NCBI GenBank assembly: GCA_918807975.1
Contig: OU964931.1
Coordinates: forward strand, 15,634,251 to 15,698,250
Length of the DNA: 64,000 nucleotides
Direction: 5' to 3'
DNA from: Aplidium turbinatum
Taxonomy: Eukaryota > Chordata > Ascidiacea > Aplousobranchia > Polyclinidae
Shown here: in pieces, positions 9,846-22,000 of the stretch
How positions within the stretch are numbered: the first letter of the stretch is position 1
How the letters are laid out: each line of letters begins with the position of its first letter
Made by a program: the position numbers and the translations under genes
Notes under the pieces: generated by a model
Database searches by the model: none
The model's input: only the letters and a program-made list of their open reading frames with translations
What the model was told of the DNA's origin: nothing

Positions 9846-12800
9846 GTGAGTTTTGTGACTTCTAGCTTGCTAGTTATCTTGAGGTCGTTTAACTATCACA
9901 AGATGCTTATGTTACCAAACGCATTGTATGTCAGTTTCGATATTAAAAAACCAAAAAAATAACAGCTCTTTTTTGTTAGTAGTGCTGCCAGATGCTTTTC
10001 GGATTTCCAACACAGTGTCAAAGTGTAATCTCATAGTTGTATTGCAAAAAAAGCTCAAAAAGATACAAAAACCTACAAAATATTTAATGTAAACCACTTG
10101 GTTACATGTTTTTTCATATAAACTAAATCATTTTCGCTTGAGTCAGTGCAATCACATTTTTCCAAATTTTGGTTTTAGTAAGATTTTAACTTAAATTTTC
10201 TTCAGTCAGAATCAATCAAATAGGCTGGTTCTGTTTTTAGTGATTTTTTAAATTTTTATGTGAATGAGCTTGACTGAAGACAACGCTCGATTTATGCTTT
10301 CTGAGTGAATTGACTAGTGAATGTAAGTTGATTTGTATTAGAAAAACTAATACTGTATGTAAATTATAGTTTTTTGATCTATTCTATATATATGTAGTAC
10401 TATAAACAATTAATACTACAAAAAGTGCCCAATGCCAAGCAGAGCGTTATTAGTCTATTGGTCTCTATACCAGCGGTTCTCAACCGGTGAGCCATGGCTC
10501 ACTAGTGGGCCATGGAAGAAATTTGAGGTGGGCCACAGACCTGCTTAAAAATTTGCCAGAGTTAGTGAAAATTTTAGTTTTATATATGTTACTATAGTTA
10601 ATTTTACACTTGTGTGTTTTGTTTAGTTGCTTTGACTGTACTGACAATGAATGGTGCTGCTGTAATTTGCTGCAAAATGGTAATTTTCATTCTAATTATT
10701 GAAACAATAAAATAACCTTGGTGGCGTGACGTAGGCCTAATCAATGTCGTCTGTTGAATAATATAGAGACGTTGATTTTAAGCAACTGCAACAGTGTGGT
10801 TTTCATAAGGAGCCACTTGGCTCCACGAGAAGAAATTTGTAACTTGAAGGGAGAGATAATCGTGTTGGAAGAAATTGGGAAGGAATGGTAGATGAAATGT
10901 AAATTTATCTAAATAATCTAAGTTGGTCAATAATGTGTTTTGAACTATATTCTGCTGTTTTTTGTTTTTAAACCTATTTTGCAGTTTTTTTCTTGCATAA
11001 ATAGTTGAGAGGCCACAATAATTTTTGTGCAATGAAAATGGGCCACGAAAGAAAAAAGGTTGAGAACCACTGCTCTATACCCTTTAGGGTGAAACAGGCT
11101 GTCAAGGGTTTTAGAGACTAATAACTATATTTGATGTAGTACTATTTATGTATTTATCTTTAGATGTGTTTGCTAATTAATTATCATAATCGCTGTTAAG
11201 CGCGAGATGCTGAATTAGATTGGCTTATCCATAGCACTAAAATGGCATAACTTATTATGCTTGCCACTGCACGTTTAATGCCATCAGTATTGCAATTTAG
11301 CTGTAGCAGCGTGATGCCTTCCCTTACGGTGTTAGAATATACCTGCCCTAACAAGGACACATGCTCAGGGGAGGCGTCACGTCTATCAGACTTCTTTGTC
11401 TGTGACCTGCAATTTTTGCGGTTTCTGCTTCTGATTGTCGTCATTAGCCTGAAAAAGTTTCCAGTTACCAGTTTTCATTTTTCATAGTTTATACATATAT
11501 TTTTCAATTTTCCAGTTTTCATACGAACGACGACGACGAGTATTGCAATGATTTGGTTTAAATACTTTACATTGCATGTGCAGCAGATAATCCAGATATA
11601 GGCAACTGTTAATATATTATACATCAAGACAGAGATAGTTGAAGTTATAACAAAAGTTAAAATGAGGATCGTTTTAATTCAATAGACTTAAGTCTCGTAT
11701 TGAAGATAGGAAAACTTGTGTACCAAGAAAGGATGTGGCTTTTATCAAGACACACAAAACTGCAGGCACAGTTGTACAGGTATGAAAAAATTTAATAACA
11801 ATCATAGAAACTAGATTTTTGTGATCAATCATTTGTAAAGTCAGAACGTCAAAAAAAACTTTTGATTGTTTTTTGTCTTTAACAAGATGATCTGAATACT
11901 GGTACTTCAGGTTGCTTATTGCAAGGAGAAACTATCGATGGCTAGTTTTGCACTTTACAGTGGGCTACGTATATATTGCTTTTAACTTTTTGGTTTATTT
12001 AAAACTGGTGGGCTGGGATATGTTTCAACATACGGTACCCTTTATAGTCAGAGTCAATGTTTTTATGGAATCCAATACCACTGATGTCTAATCCAGGGCT
12101 TAGCAAAGTGTGGTGCGTAGTACATTACACGGACGACTGGGTTCGTGACTACACAAGTAGTCCGTGACGATATGACAAAAAGTAAAAAAAAATCAAACAC
12201 GTTCCTTGCCAGTATGAGTATCGTTAAAGATAATCGCCTCAGTCATTCACAACTGAAATGACTTCGTAAGCTTTTGTATTTTTGCAAGACAAATATGAGT
12301 ATAATGAGAGTGTTTGTTTAGGCTACGTTTCATCGCTTTTGTTAGCTTTTATTCCCTTATACCTATCTGGAATGCGATTTGAGTTGATAAACACTTGGTT
12401 GGTTGACAATATGAACAGAATTGAAGAAATTCGAGCGGAGTCAGAGGCGAAAGATTGTTCATCCCAGAACTGTTTTGTGAGAAAACGCATTTTCAACGTA
12501 GCCATTACTTAGATAAACATAAGGTGCAGAATTGTAACTTATGACTATCTTGTATATGTTGATAGTAGAAGCATTGCGGTGACAAGTATTTTGACTTACT
12601 TTTGATACGGCACGACAAAAACTTTTTTTTTTATTTCTGCTCGTTGTAGTTAGCCTAATTGAATTTGTTTCATGTCTTTGTAGAATATACTATTTCGATA
12701 CGGTACCGATCACAATCTCTTGTTTGGTCTGCCGAGAAATGCTCACGATTTTTATTATCCACATTTCTTCAGGAAACAGATTGTTGCCAAGCATGGTAGG

Positions 12801-14213
12801 TAGCTTCATACCTGTATTTTATAACTTCTTTAGTTACAGTCTGGAAAGAGAGCTTTATATGAGTCTTCGTGCCTACAAAAAATTACACTAGAAAGAAATG
12901 GACTGTGAGTGACAGGCTAGATCGAGTATCTACGTTTATGTAGATTGTAGAAGGATGCGAGAAGTGCAGCAAGAATCATAAAACTTTGAATTTTATTGTG
13001 TAGGCTACTTCTTTGTATTCGTATCTGTACTTATTAACAACGGTACTTGCAAATGTTTAGGCCTAGCCCTAGGGGATCAAAAACTGCTCTTGAAGTGTAA
13101 ACATGTAGTAGGCCTAATTATGTGACATGCACAATTTAATGCAAATTTTTAAAACAAGACAGCTACAATATGAAAAGCTTGCCTTCAAAGTTAAAAACTT
13201 CCGAAGTCAAGTATCCCAATTCTTTTTAGACATTAGATTAGGTTGTGGTTAGTCTGCGTTGTTGATGGGTAACATTTTATTGTTTTATGCTTACACTTTA
13301 AACATGTTTTTATGCAGGGCATTTTCGTTCCAATATCATATGCCATCATATGCGGTTTGATTATGACGAGGTAGCAAAAGCACTATATGATCGCGCAGTC
13401 TATGTAACCATACTCCGAGAGCCAGGGCTTCAGTTTGAATCATTTTTTGATTTTTTCTGGCCAATCGTTTTGCCGTTTCAGAAAGTTCCGTATGCTGAAG
13501 TTGATTCCAAAGAAAATTGGTTGGACAATGCGGCAGAATATACCAAAGACCTCCATGAGTGGAGAGGAGAAGAGTTTTGGGAATATGTTCATTTGAGTAA
13601 AAATCCATCTACATTTGATTTAGGCTTTGACAACGCCAACGAAAAGAGCTCATACATAAGCTCAACAATCAGGAAGCTTGATCAAGCGTTTGACTTGGTC
13701 ATGATAGCTGACTATTTTTTGGAATCACTCGTCTTATTTGCGGATCTGATGTGTTGGGAATTAAAACATGTAGGAAACGTACCTCTTAACCTACGAAACT
13801 GTGATGGCGATAAAATTACTAAGGAAGGCCATGCAAGGATTCGCGAAAAGGCTCGACGGTGGAATAAGGCGGATGCCGCTTTGTATGATTTTTTTAACGC
13901 CACATTTTGGAAGCGTGTAAAACGTTACGGTAACAAGCGGATGGCAAGAGATGTTCAGAAGCTACGTAAGATTAACGCAGATTTGATGTCGATGTGTATC
14001 GATGGAGGTACCGCTGTTGATTTCTCGCTGATCAGAACGCGAGAATATCGCGATAAAGTTTTTAAGCCTTACAATGTTCGAGTTAAAGGCTATAATTTAA
14101 AAGAAGGAGCAGAAAGTATCAAAATTTGCCGAGATATACTTGAGTCGGAGACTACTTTTAGCAAAAACATCTACAACCGACAAAGGAGTCGCAGACTTAA
14201 ACCGATTTATTGA
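9735..14213 (+). CDS. Galactose-3-O-sulfotransferase-like gene 1 (Gal3ST family)
   Basis: Four exons are supported: 9735-9845, 11686-11779, 12684-12795 and 13318-14213, giving 403 residues plus a missing first exon. The phases (2, 0, 1) agree at every junction and all introns are GT-AG. Exon 11686 ends with the 5'-phosphosulfate-binding loop 'FIKTHKTAGTVVQ', continuing into 'NILFRYG'. The last exon has the 3'-phosphate-binding block 'TILREPGLQFESFFDFF' and 'EKARRWNKADAALYDFF'. The family moves sulfate from PAPS to the 3-OH of galactose on glycolipids or glycans in the Golgi lumen, from a type II membrane anchor. The stretch at 9735 is a stem region with no motif. The anchor exon is not certain (candidate at 4254). 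The length fits the roughly 420-residue vertebrate enzymes. Substrate cannot be told from sequence. Confidence 0.9.
10471..11072. mobile_element. hAT MITE in an intron of Gal3ST gene 1
   Basis: The ends CAGCGGTTCTCAACC... and ...GGTTGAGAACCACTG are inverted repeats flanked by the perfect 8-bp duplication CTCTATAC (10463-10470, 11073-11080). At 602 bp with no transposase frame, this is a non-autonomous element. The inner terminal motif GTGGGCCAT / ATGGGCCAC continues the symmetry. Confidence 0.93.
11686..11779 (+). CDS. Gal3ST gene 1, PAPS 5'-phosphosulfate loop exon
   Basis: 94 nt between TTCAATAG and CAG|GTATGA. It encodes 'RKDVAFIKTHKTAGTVVQ', whose KTHKTAG is the 5'-phosphosulfate-binding motif of the Gal3ST family. 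It ends at a codon boundary. Confidence 0.9.
12096..12180. mobile_element. hAT-like terminus, orphan
   Basis: CAGGGCTTAGCAAAGTGTGG at 12096 followed by GTAGTCCGTGACG resembles hAT MITE ends of the CAGGGCTcgGCAAAC kind. No second end was found in the intron (11780-12683). Confidence 0.3.
12684..12795 (+). CDS. Gal3ST gene 1, second catalytic exon
   Basis: 112 nt from CTTTGTAG to CATG|GTAGGT. It encodes 'NILFRYGTDHNLLFGLPRN' and 'AHDFYYPHFF', matching the family's block after the PAPS loop. Exactly the same length and phase as the matching exon of gene 2 (42848-42959). Confidence 0.9.
13318..14213 (+). CDS. Gal3ST gene 1, last exon
   Basis: After TTTTTATGCAG the frame begins two bases into a codon (GHFRSNIICHHMRFDYDE) and runs 298 codons to TGA. 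It holds 'NIICHHMRFDY', the 3'-phosphate-binding 'LREPG..FES', 'DLVMIADYFLES' and 'LMCWEL', all typical of the family. A near-identical broken copy lies at 61262-62168. Confidence 0.92.
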
Positions 14214-15229
14214 AACAACATTCTGTGGAATATCTCACTGTAACCTAAAGTATAAAATTTAATCTTCCCATCCAATCAGAGGGAATTATCATTACATGCT
14301 TTTAAGCTCTTTTCGTGTGTGTGTAAAAAGCGTTTTGCGCTACTGGTGACTGTTTTAGGATTAGTACTTATAATTTACGTGTCTTGATGGAAGCACAGTG
14401 AGGGTTAGCCCAACAGTAAGTTTCTTCAAAATAATATTTTGTAAGATTTGAAGAATGTAAGAATTTACTCGTACAGCAAATGCAAGGTTGTCGTCTTAGG
14501 CTATAAAAAGTATATTGTGTAATGTTTGTAGTCAATGAAAGTGATTTAGCATTAAGCTGATGAACTGTAGCCAAGGTTTGAAATAACATCGAAAAAGTTT
14601 TGTTCGTGAAACAGCCTAGCTCGAAATTTCACTTTGTCGTTTTTTAAAGTTTAGATGAAGTTGTATGGGACTTCACAAACTGGTTTGTCGGTAGGCTGTT
14701 CAAGACAGCTTCCGATGATTACAAATATTGCTGCTCCAGATCACGATAAAAAGTTTTATGGTACCGTACTTTACTTTGATATTCTGCTTGTAGCAATGCA
14801 TTTTGTTCAAACACTTAGTTACTTTTTTACAAAAATGAAATATTTTTTACCTATAAATGTGCTGCATTTATTTTTAACAGTTTATTGCATTATATTACTG
14901 TTATTTTTTACATACAGTGCAAATATCTTTACATATATATATTGTATAAGTTACCAAGTTACGTATGCTTTATAATATATTTTTGTGTTCTCCGTTTTTT
15001 ATGTTAGGCTTGATTCAGAGGTTTCCTTTCCGAGAATCCTCATGTTCAGGAAAATACAGTGATGACCAAAGTTCTTCTCTGGCGCATTTTTCTCACATGT
15101 TGACTTAACAGCGTATATTACGTGTTTCTTTATATAATGCCAAAAGTAATTTTCACTGAGTGGACCAATACACAATAATTAAGTTATGTGGTGTTTATTT
15201 TACGCGTCTATGATAGCCTTATTTTTCTT
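14214..15229. other. Gal3ST gene 1 3' flank, nothing recognised
   Basis: AT-rich sequence after the stop codon. A 106-codon frame at 14655-14975 is hydrophobic only because the DNA is T-rich and shows no family motif. I could not place a convincing polyadenylation signal. Confidence 0.4.
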
Positions 15230-15800
15230 CTGGCTTTATTTCCACTTGAAGTGGGGTCGCCGGTGCAGATTGCAGTCCTCCACAACACACTTGTCAGCAG
15301 CATCTTCCTCTTTCACTCCCACTATTTCCATATCTTCTGTTACACAACCTCTCCATTTTCTTTTCGGTCTTCCTCGCTTTCTTTTACCAACTTTCAATAG
15401 TCTTGTTCTTTTTCCGACTTAACCTTCGTCTCTCCTTACGACATGACCCAACCAGTTAAGGCGTGTCTCTCAGCTTGTCTTCCAGCTCTCCAACTTGCAT
15501 TCGTTCTCTGATAATTTTATTTCTTTCTCTGTCTTTGTTTGTCAACTCCAGAGCCCATAGCAACATTTTTTATTTCTCCCACTTGCTTTTTTACTTCCTG
15601 TGTTTTCGTCAGGGCTACCCCCTGCATCCCTTACAACATTGCTGGTCTTACCATCGTTTTATACAGTTTCCCTTTCAGCTTTTTGGCATCTTGCTGTTAC
15701 ACATAACTACTGTAATTTTCTTCCACGCTCTCCATCCTGCCTGGCATCTCTTTGTCACCTCTCTGTCACTCGTTCCGTTCTCATAAACTTTCGACCTAAA
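15230..15800 (-). mobile_element. LINE 3'-end fragment (RTE/BovB-like tail)
   Basis: On the minus strand, broken frames carry the usual tail of a LINE reverse transcriptase in order: 'VTKRCQAGWRAWKKI', 'LRDTP..LGHVVRRDEG', then 'GKRKRGRPKRKWRGCV' and 'EDMEIVGVKEEDAADK'. The GRPKrkW.dcv.EDM block is diagnostic of this LINE group. The element ends near 15245. Several stops and frame changes show it is old. The high pyrimidine content on the plus strand is just the reverse of this coding sequence. Confidence 0.8.
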
Positions 15801-16800
15801 GGCTAATTTTATATGTAAACTGGTATCACAACTTGTATCCTTATCAGAGCTATCTCGAATGTAGCACGGTAACCTACTCCATATTATATTTACTACTATA
15901 AATGAACTCGATGGATAACAGTGTTTAAGGCTTAGGCCTTTCATAGAAAGTTTACAAAGGAATTTAAGGAAACGTTAAAGAAAAACTAAAGCTAACAATT
16001 AAGACTGGATAGTGGATAAAGAGTGGACAGAATTTGCTCAGCAAAAAGTTCGAATAGCAATTAAACAATTTTGCAGCGAATTGAACGGTTAAGACGAACA
16101 CATTTTCAATTATAGTATTCACTGTTCTTTCAGATTAAGCTGCATTTGGTACTTTTTGACTGCTAACTTTTAAAATGATAAAATGTTTGTTTTTCCCCCT
16201 CAAGCAAACTTTTTTCTGAAAAAAAAAAACTTTTAAAAATTCAAAAATTAATTGTTTTTGTTTTTTTTCCAGACTCAATATCACTATATTTTTTTTGTTG
16301 ACCTCGGTAACCTACTTGAGGCTAAAAAGGAGGAACACTATTTTAGTATACACAAAGCAGCGGCTTTTACTTGCGAGGATGTAAGAAATATTTACTGCAA
16401 GTTACATGAAAGGGGAAATTCGAGAGGAAATTACCAAAATGAAAAAGTCGCAAAAAAATAAGAGACGTTGCAAGAAAATAGATAATATAAACACATTTCC
16501 TGTTTGTCAATTAAAAATACAGAAATTCTGGTTCTAATCAAAATTTTCACAATTTTCTACTTTCAGCAGAAAAGAAACAGTTTCATTGACTAGCCAAGAC
16601 AGTCGTGACTGCATATCAAGCCAGATTTTAGACAAGGCTACAGAAGCCTGCAGCTGCTTTGACAGATTGAGATTTTCGCTTGTGTTATGCAAATTGTACG
16701 AAAAAGCTATGCAAATTGTACAAATCCCCTGAGTTCTTCCGTTTATTAGCCTGCCCTGCAGAGCCAATTGTTAAGATTAATTATATACTGATAAAGATTT
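15801..16800. other. No recognisable feature
   Basis: Low-complexity AT-rich DNA. Small frames at 16252-16461 and 16534-16767 have no motifs and no consistent splice sites. Confidence 0.4.
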
Positions 16801-18048
16801 GATTTGTGTTATCGAAATAAAGCGAAATCCAGTAAACGGATTCAGCTGTTTCGTGTCACACATCCTCTACTCATTGGTTCCCAACCTTTTTACACTGAGG
16901 GACCGATAAAAATGTAGGCGGACAGGCAACAAAACGTCGAAGGGAGATAGAACAGACCCAGACAGCCACTTTATGTGGGCCAGATAAAATGGCTGTCTGG
17001 GGACCTAGGTCTATTTACAAATTTTTGTGAACCAAAGTTATCTTTGCGTACTATATTGCAAGATTTTGTCACAAGCTATGAATTAAAAATAAAAAGTATA
17101 AAAACCAGCAAACCAACTCAAATAACAAAACGTAACCATTTACAAACAAAATCAATGTTACTGTGAAATTATTGCCGTTTCGCTGCCGGTAGCCTATGCA
17201 ATGTTTCTGAAATGCGTAGTTCTGCTTTTGCTTTGTTTCAATTAGCCTGAAGACAAAAACGGTTTCTTGTAAGCTTATAGTCCCATGATTAGCTGGTTGA
17301 AAAAAACACCAACAATTTGATTGGTTTGAAGCTTAGACCCAAATATTCGATCCAAGAAATGTCCAGATTTATTTTATCTGGACTGTAGTGAAATCAAAAC
17401 ATAATTCGATCATAATTTCTTTTTCATGAAGATTGAGATCACATTAGCCTATTGACGTTTTTGATGAATTGATCGTTTATCCAAAAGTTTCCATGTCGAG
17501 GATATTCATGTTCCACAAAAATAATGTTTAAAAATTGTTAGCCAACTTTTTTAAGTAGCCTATTGGCTTACAATTCTTAGCATCACTTCTACTTTACATC
17601 ATTTTCCACCGCAAATGAGCTTCTAGTGTACCCTACTTTTACCAACTCATAGGCTACGGTATCTTTAAAAACGCCTTTACTCCATTTTGAAAAGCATTAT
17701 CCCACCACTTTTGGCATTATCTCCAAACAAAGATCTGCAGCCTCAAAATGTCTCCAATTCCAATCTTTTGACTAGACTTTTCCCGAACTGGGACAAATCG
17801 CCTATCTGGCGACATTGTAGGCCTATTACAAAAGTTTTTGAAAGATACACGCATATATGACGAAACAACTTTGCGTTGTTGACGAAAGCAATTAGCCTTC
17901 TACTTCAGTTTCACTACTGTGGATTGGCCAAGCGTAAAGTGAGTTTCACAGGGGATAGGCTAACAACTTTGCAATGCTTATGATACGTAGTTTGTGGTAC
18001 CGAAATAGAGCAAAATCCAGAAAGCGGATTAAGCTGTTTAGTGCCACA
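16801..18048. repeat. Direct repeat pair flanking a 1.1-kb segment
   Basis: A stretch of about 58 bp at 16801-16860 (CGAAATAAAGCGAAATCCAG, CGGATTCAGCTGTTTCGTG) recurs in direct orientation at 17991-18048 with about ten differences. The intervening segment starts with a hAT-like end (next entry). The pair could be an old tandem duplication or two copies of one dispersed repeat. Confidence 0.55.
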
Positions 18049-18117
18049 ATTCTATATTAAAATTAGCTGGAAAGAAAGTAAGATTAATTCACGCGGACGG
18101 GATGTTGTGAGCCACTG
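16872..18117. mobile_element. Possible degraded hAT element
   Basis: The left end CATTGGTTCCCAACCTTTTT is a hAT-type terminus. The best right end is GTGAGCCACTG at 18107-18117. Flanking 8-mers CCTCTACT and TTCTACAT agree only when shifted, so the pairing is weak. No transposase frame. Confidence 0.35.
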
Positions 18118-18199
18118 TTCTACATCGTCGTTGTTGTGCCGTTTAATGTGCCGTAAAATTTTCATTTGGCACACCTGTATTGATGTGTTGTATTGCAAG

Positions 18200-18610
18200 G
18201 TAATCGAACTGTAGCCTAGTATGTGTGCCTTCGATCAACGCGTTTGAAGGACAGCTCTCCATTCAGCGGCAACACGTGAATGGAATAATTTACAGACAAC
18301 AACACTTCGACAATCGGAAACTTTACTCTGCCAATCTTAGTAACCGACCTACGTCAAGGGTTCAAAGCCTTTACAGCAGTGGTTCCCAACTTTTTTGGAT
18401 GACGACCTTTTGTGTTAATTTTAAACATCTTGCGACTCCCCTCTCCCGAAAAACTTTTTTTTCTAAACAGAAAGATCAATGTTGATGGTCGCGACCCCGA
18501 CAAAACTATTGAGTAGCCTATCCCCCTTGGGGGTCGTAATCCCCAAGTTGGAAACTACACAGGTATGCCAAACTGTCAGGAATAATTTTTCTCTGTTAGA
18601 GGATAAAGAT
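18200..18610 (+). mobile_element. tRNA-derived SINE (family 1) split by a hAT MITE
   Basis: The SINE body (CTCTCCATTCAGCGGCA, then GTGAATGGAATAATTT) and tail (GAGGATAAAGATTCAAAACG) match the copies at 8245-8528 and 52458-52748. The tRNA-like head is lost. The body is interrupted at 18377-18552 by a MITE, so this SINE is older than that MITE. Confidence 0.75.
18377..18552. mobile_element. hAT MITE inside a SINE
   Basis: It begins CAGTGGTTCCCAACTTTTTT and ends in CCCCAAGTTGGAAA. The 8-bp flanks CTTTACAG and CTACACAG match at 6 of 8 places, and the SINE continues across them. At about 176 bp with no coding capacity, the name rests on the terminus and nesting. Confidence 0.7.
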
Positions 18611-18957
18611 TCAAAACGTTTAGTAAGTATCCAGGGATGGAAGTAGGCCTACCCTTCCTACATTTTGAACCCTTTACTTCTGTTTTTGATTGTAACTGTT
18701 AACCTGGCTTTCTAACCACTTTGGTCCCAAATAATAGGCATGCCTTAGCCTACTGCAGGTTACAGCTGCCAAAACTGTGCCGAATTTCTGAGGCAATATA
18801 TTTACCTTTTTTTATAAGAACCTTCTGATGATCCGTGTAGGACCTAGGTGAAACAGGCTGTTAAGGATTCAGATAGTAATAACTATATTTGATTTACTGT
18901 TTTCTTTCTGTTTTTTTTTTATAATGTAAATTTTTTTGACCCGCAAATGTTTCACAG

Positions 18958-19088
18958 ATGAGAAGATCAAGCGCTAAGATAGTTAAGCTAATAGCGAAAT
19001 CATTTTTTATCACAATAACTTGTGTACTTATTTTGTCTATGTTCCTTTATGTCTACGAAACTCCGGAAAAAAAAAATTATTTGATGCG
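18958..19088 (+). CDS. Gal3ST gene 2, exon 1 (signal anchor)
   Basis: ATG at 18958 opens 43 codons ending CG|GTAAGT. The product has a basic start (MRRSSAKIVK), one membrane span and then charged residues (YETPEKKNY), the usual plan for a Golgi type II enzyme. It ends two bases into a codon; the exon at 42411 begins with the one base needed. The bases before the ATG (TTTCACAG) could also be an acceptor, so an upstream untranslated exon is possible. Confidence 0.65.
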
Positions 19089-22000
19089 GTAAGTCGAATA
19101 ATAATTGCATAGTAGGCTATGTAATCTTACAATTGATTAGCAATGGTTTTCCTCTTCAAGTTAACACAGTAGAATTTGCATAAAAAATCCGTAGATAAAC
19201 GATCTAACCCCTTATTAAATGCGATTTTCTTTTCAGAATTAAAATTGTACGAGTAGCCTAAATTTTGAAACGGTTCGAAATGTCGTAGGCGTATCGGTAC
19301 ACTTTATCCCTCGGTCAATGGTTTCAACATATCGTAGCCTATATAGTTTCCGTGGTTTCAAAAAGCACTGTTAAAAATAAGTGAAAAAAACGTTGTTGCT
19401 CAAGGATTCATTTAGGCATTACAAAAAGCACAAACTTTAAAAGGAAACTTTATCGAGGAGTGAGTAAGCACTGTATTAAGCTTAAAACGCCAAAATGAAT
19501 TATGTTGGGTTAATTATTCAAACTAACGTGATGGAATGAGGACAATAGGCTACCATGATCAAGCATAGCCACGGGTTCATGGTTCAAATTGGAGATGGAG
19601 AGCCAATTTTTTTTATAATAAGTCAGATGAATTTTGAAACAGCCTACTATTGCCACGCTAAAAATCTTCTACTTTAAATGTCATCGAGCAAACATAATCA
19701 AAAATAGTCTATTTAAATTAGGCTGAAACAAAATTAAGGTGATGCGAGGATTTGCAGTCATTAAGGCCACGATCGAACGAAAATGGAAGACGCCATGCTC
19801 GAGTTTCATCCTTGGGATCATCAGTGGTGCATGTCCATGTGTCTTGAGCGGGAATCGAACTTGCAACTTTATAGAAATTTGGAGGTCCCTGACTTGAAAT
19901 CGAACCTCCGTCGAGACTACGGTATCCACTATCCCAATCTTGTCGTCTAGTATTCAGTACTAGTATCCCGTCAAAACGACGTTAATTATTCCATGGAGGC
20001 TACGCAGAGGCTCATGAATCCACAATGCTAATAACCTCCACGGACAGGTTATTAACCAATATTAACTAATAACCAATCAATATTTTGCCTTACAAGTCAA
20101 GCATTGCACATTAATATTCCTAGCAAGGGAATAGCTTATAGTATACAACTAAGGTGACGTGATGATTTGTAAATTCGATCGGGACCTCAATGACTTTATA
20201 AATCCCCATATCTTCCTAATTTTTTTATATTTGCCTGCAAGAAATGTTAGTACCTAAGTGCGATGCTTATGTATGATCTGCAAGGCAAATTCCTGGATGA
20301 GAGGTTCCTCACGAAGATATTAGCGTGGATTCATGCGTCTCTGCGCTGGCCAACTCGGAAAAAATCCAAAGTAGGCTACTTTGTCTCACGACTTCTGATA
20401 CAACTTTAATAGCACCTACTCTCATCTACTTCTGTTCAATAATTTCAACTTCAATTCGATATCTTAATTATAGCCAATTACGCCACTATTTATAGCAGGT
20501 TTGTTTTGACCTGTAACTTCGAGAAGGTAAGTTAAGGTTACGTAATAAGAACTCATTGTTTTGGTTAAGTTTTATTATCTGTAAACATCTTTGTGACGTA
20601 ATAACAACCTAATACCTGACAAATTTCTCGATCTAGTTGGAGAAACTTCTAGTCTTGCACGTATGCAAATTCTTCTAGAAGTAGGCTACATTACAATGTA
20701 GGGGAGAGTGGGGTTAGTTGGAAGGCGGGGTTAGTTGAAAAATTATCATTTTTTAAAATCTCGAATACTTTTTTTAATATTTACTGCCACCAGAGATGGG
20801 CATGATCTTGATCTTGAAGATCACTTTTTTTTGTGTGATCTTGATCTTGAAGAACAATAAGATCAAGATTACTTTAAAATTGAAGTTTACTTAGTAGATA
20901 GAGGCATTTTTTTAGAACTCGTACTGCACAAAGTAGTTAGTGGTAACTACTAACATTAAGCCACTGTTAATATGATATGTGTCTAACAAAAGACGATTTA
21001 AAGTCCACATCTAATCGGGTCAGTGTTGCCATTTCAAAATTGAAAAAGTTTTCTGTGTTGGTCATAATAAAAAAGTCAACTTTCGTGTACTTTATGTTGA
21101 CGTATAATAAAAAATGATTTAACTTTGTTCACAATTTCCATGTGTGAATTAAAAGAAATGTTTGCTTTCTTTGACCCAATTTTAGATGCTTCAAAAGTCT
21201 AGAATGGCGGTGTTAAAAAATCTGGACTCCAGCCGACTTTGGTCATGCAAAGTGGTTTGTTGCAGCAAATCAACCAGACCAAAACTTGTTTACGGTCTGA
21301 GTATGGAGCGGTTTGTCTGACCGCAAACCTCTGAAATTTTTTGATAGCAGACAACAGTATCAAGACTATCAAGGTTGCAAGATGGATAAATGGTGCAATA
21401 AACATTGACATATTACACTTACAGTGAAAGCTAAAACTACTTAGTAAGCCTAACACGTATAAAAACTCTCACATGAACCAGACAAAAATTTGGTAAAAAA
21501 TTATGCAGTTTAAAGTTGATTTATTTTCATTTATTATAAATAAAAAGTATACAAACAATTTCAAATTTTGCGACTTTTTCAGTAACTTACTACTGTAATT
21601 AACCTCGGCCTTGGGTGTGACGTTGCGATTCTACGCAAACTACGTCAAAAATTGATAGGCCTGATAGCAACAGTCACTAACTTATTACAATTCTTAGGCC
21701 AGCGATCGAGTAGTTAAAAGTAAAAGTTAGCAATACCAACTATATACCTTTACCCTGGTTGCTTATAGTGACTATGTTTTACTACATCATTGATCAAAAA
21801 CTTCATTTTTTTTTCAAGTACACAAAAAGTGATTTTGAAAGTGATCTTGATCTTCAAGATCACGATCTTGATCTTCAAGATCACATAGTTTGGTGATCTT
21901 GATCTTCAAGATCACCTATTCTTGGTGATCTTGATCTTCAAGATCACCAATACTGGTGATCAGTAGCGCACCCAGAAAAAAAGTTTGGGGGGGCTAATTC

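Noticed and set aside
13336-13608. Minus-strand 90-codon frame, nearly identical to 61487-61759
   Set aside because: Its conservation follows from the recent duplication of the Gal3ST exon on the other strand; it has no motif of its own.
15186-15806. Overlapping plus-strand frames of 68-107 codons, Ser/Phe/Leu-rich
   Set aside because: They are shadows of a minus-strand LINE reverse transcriptase tail; the apparent hydrophobicity comes from pyrimidine-rich antisense.
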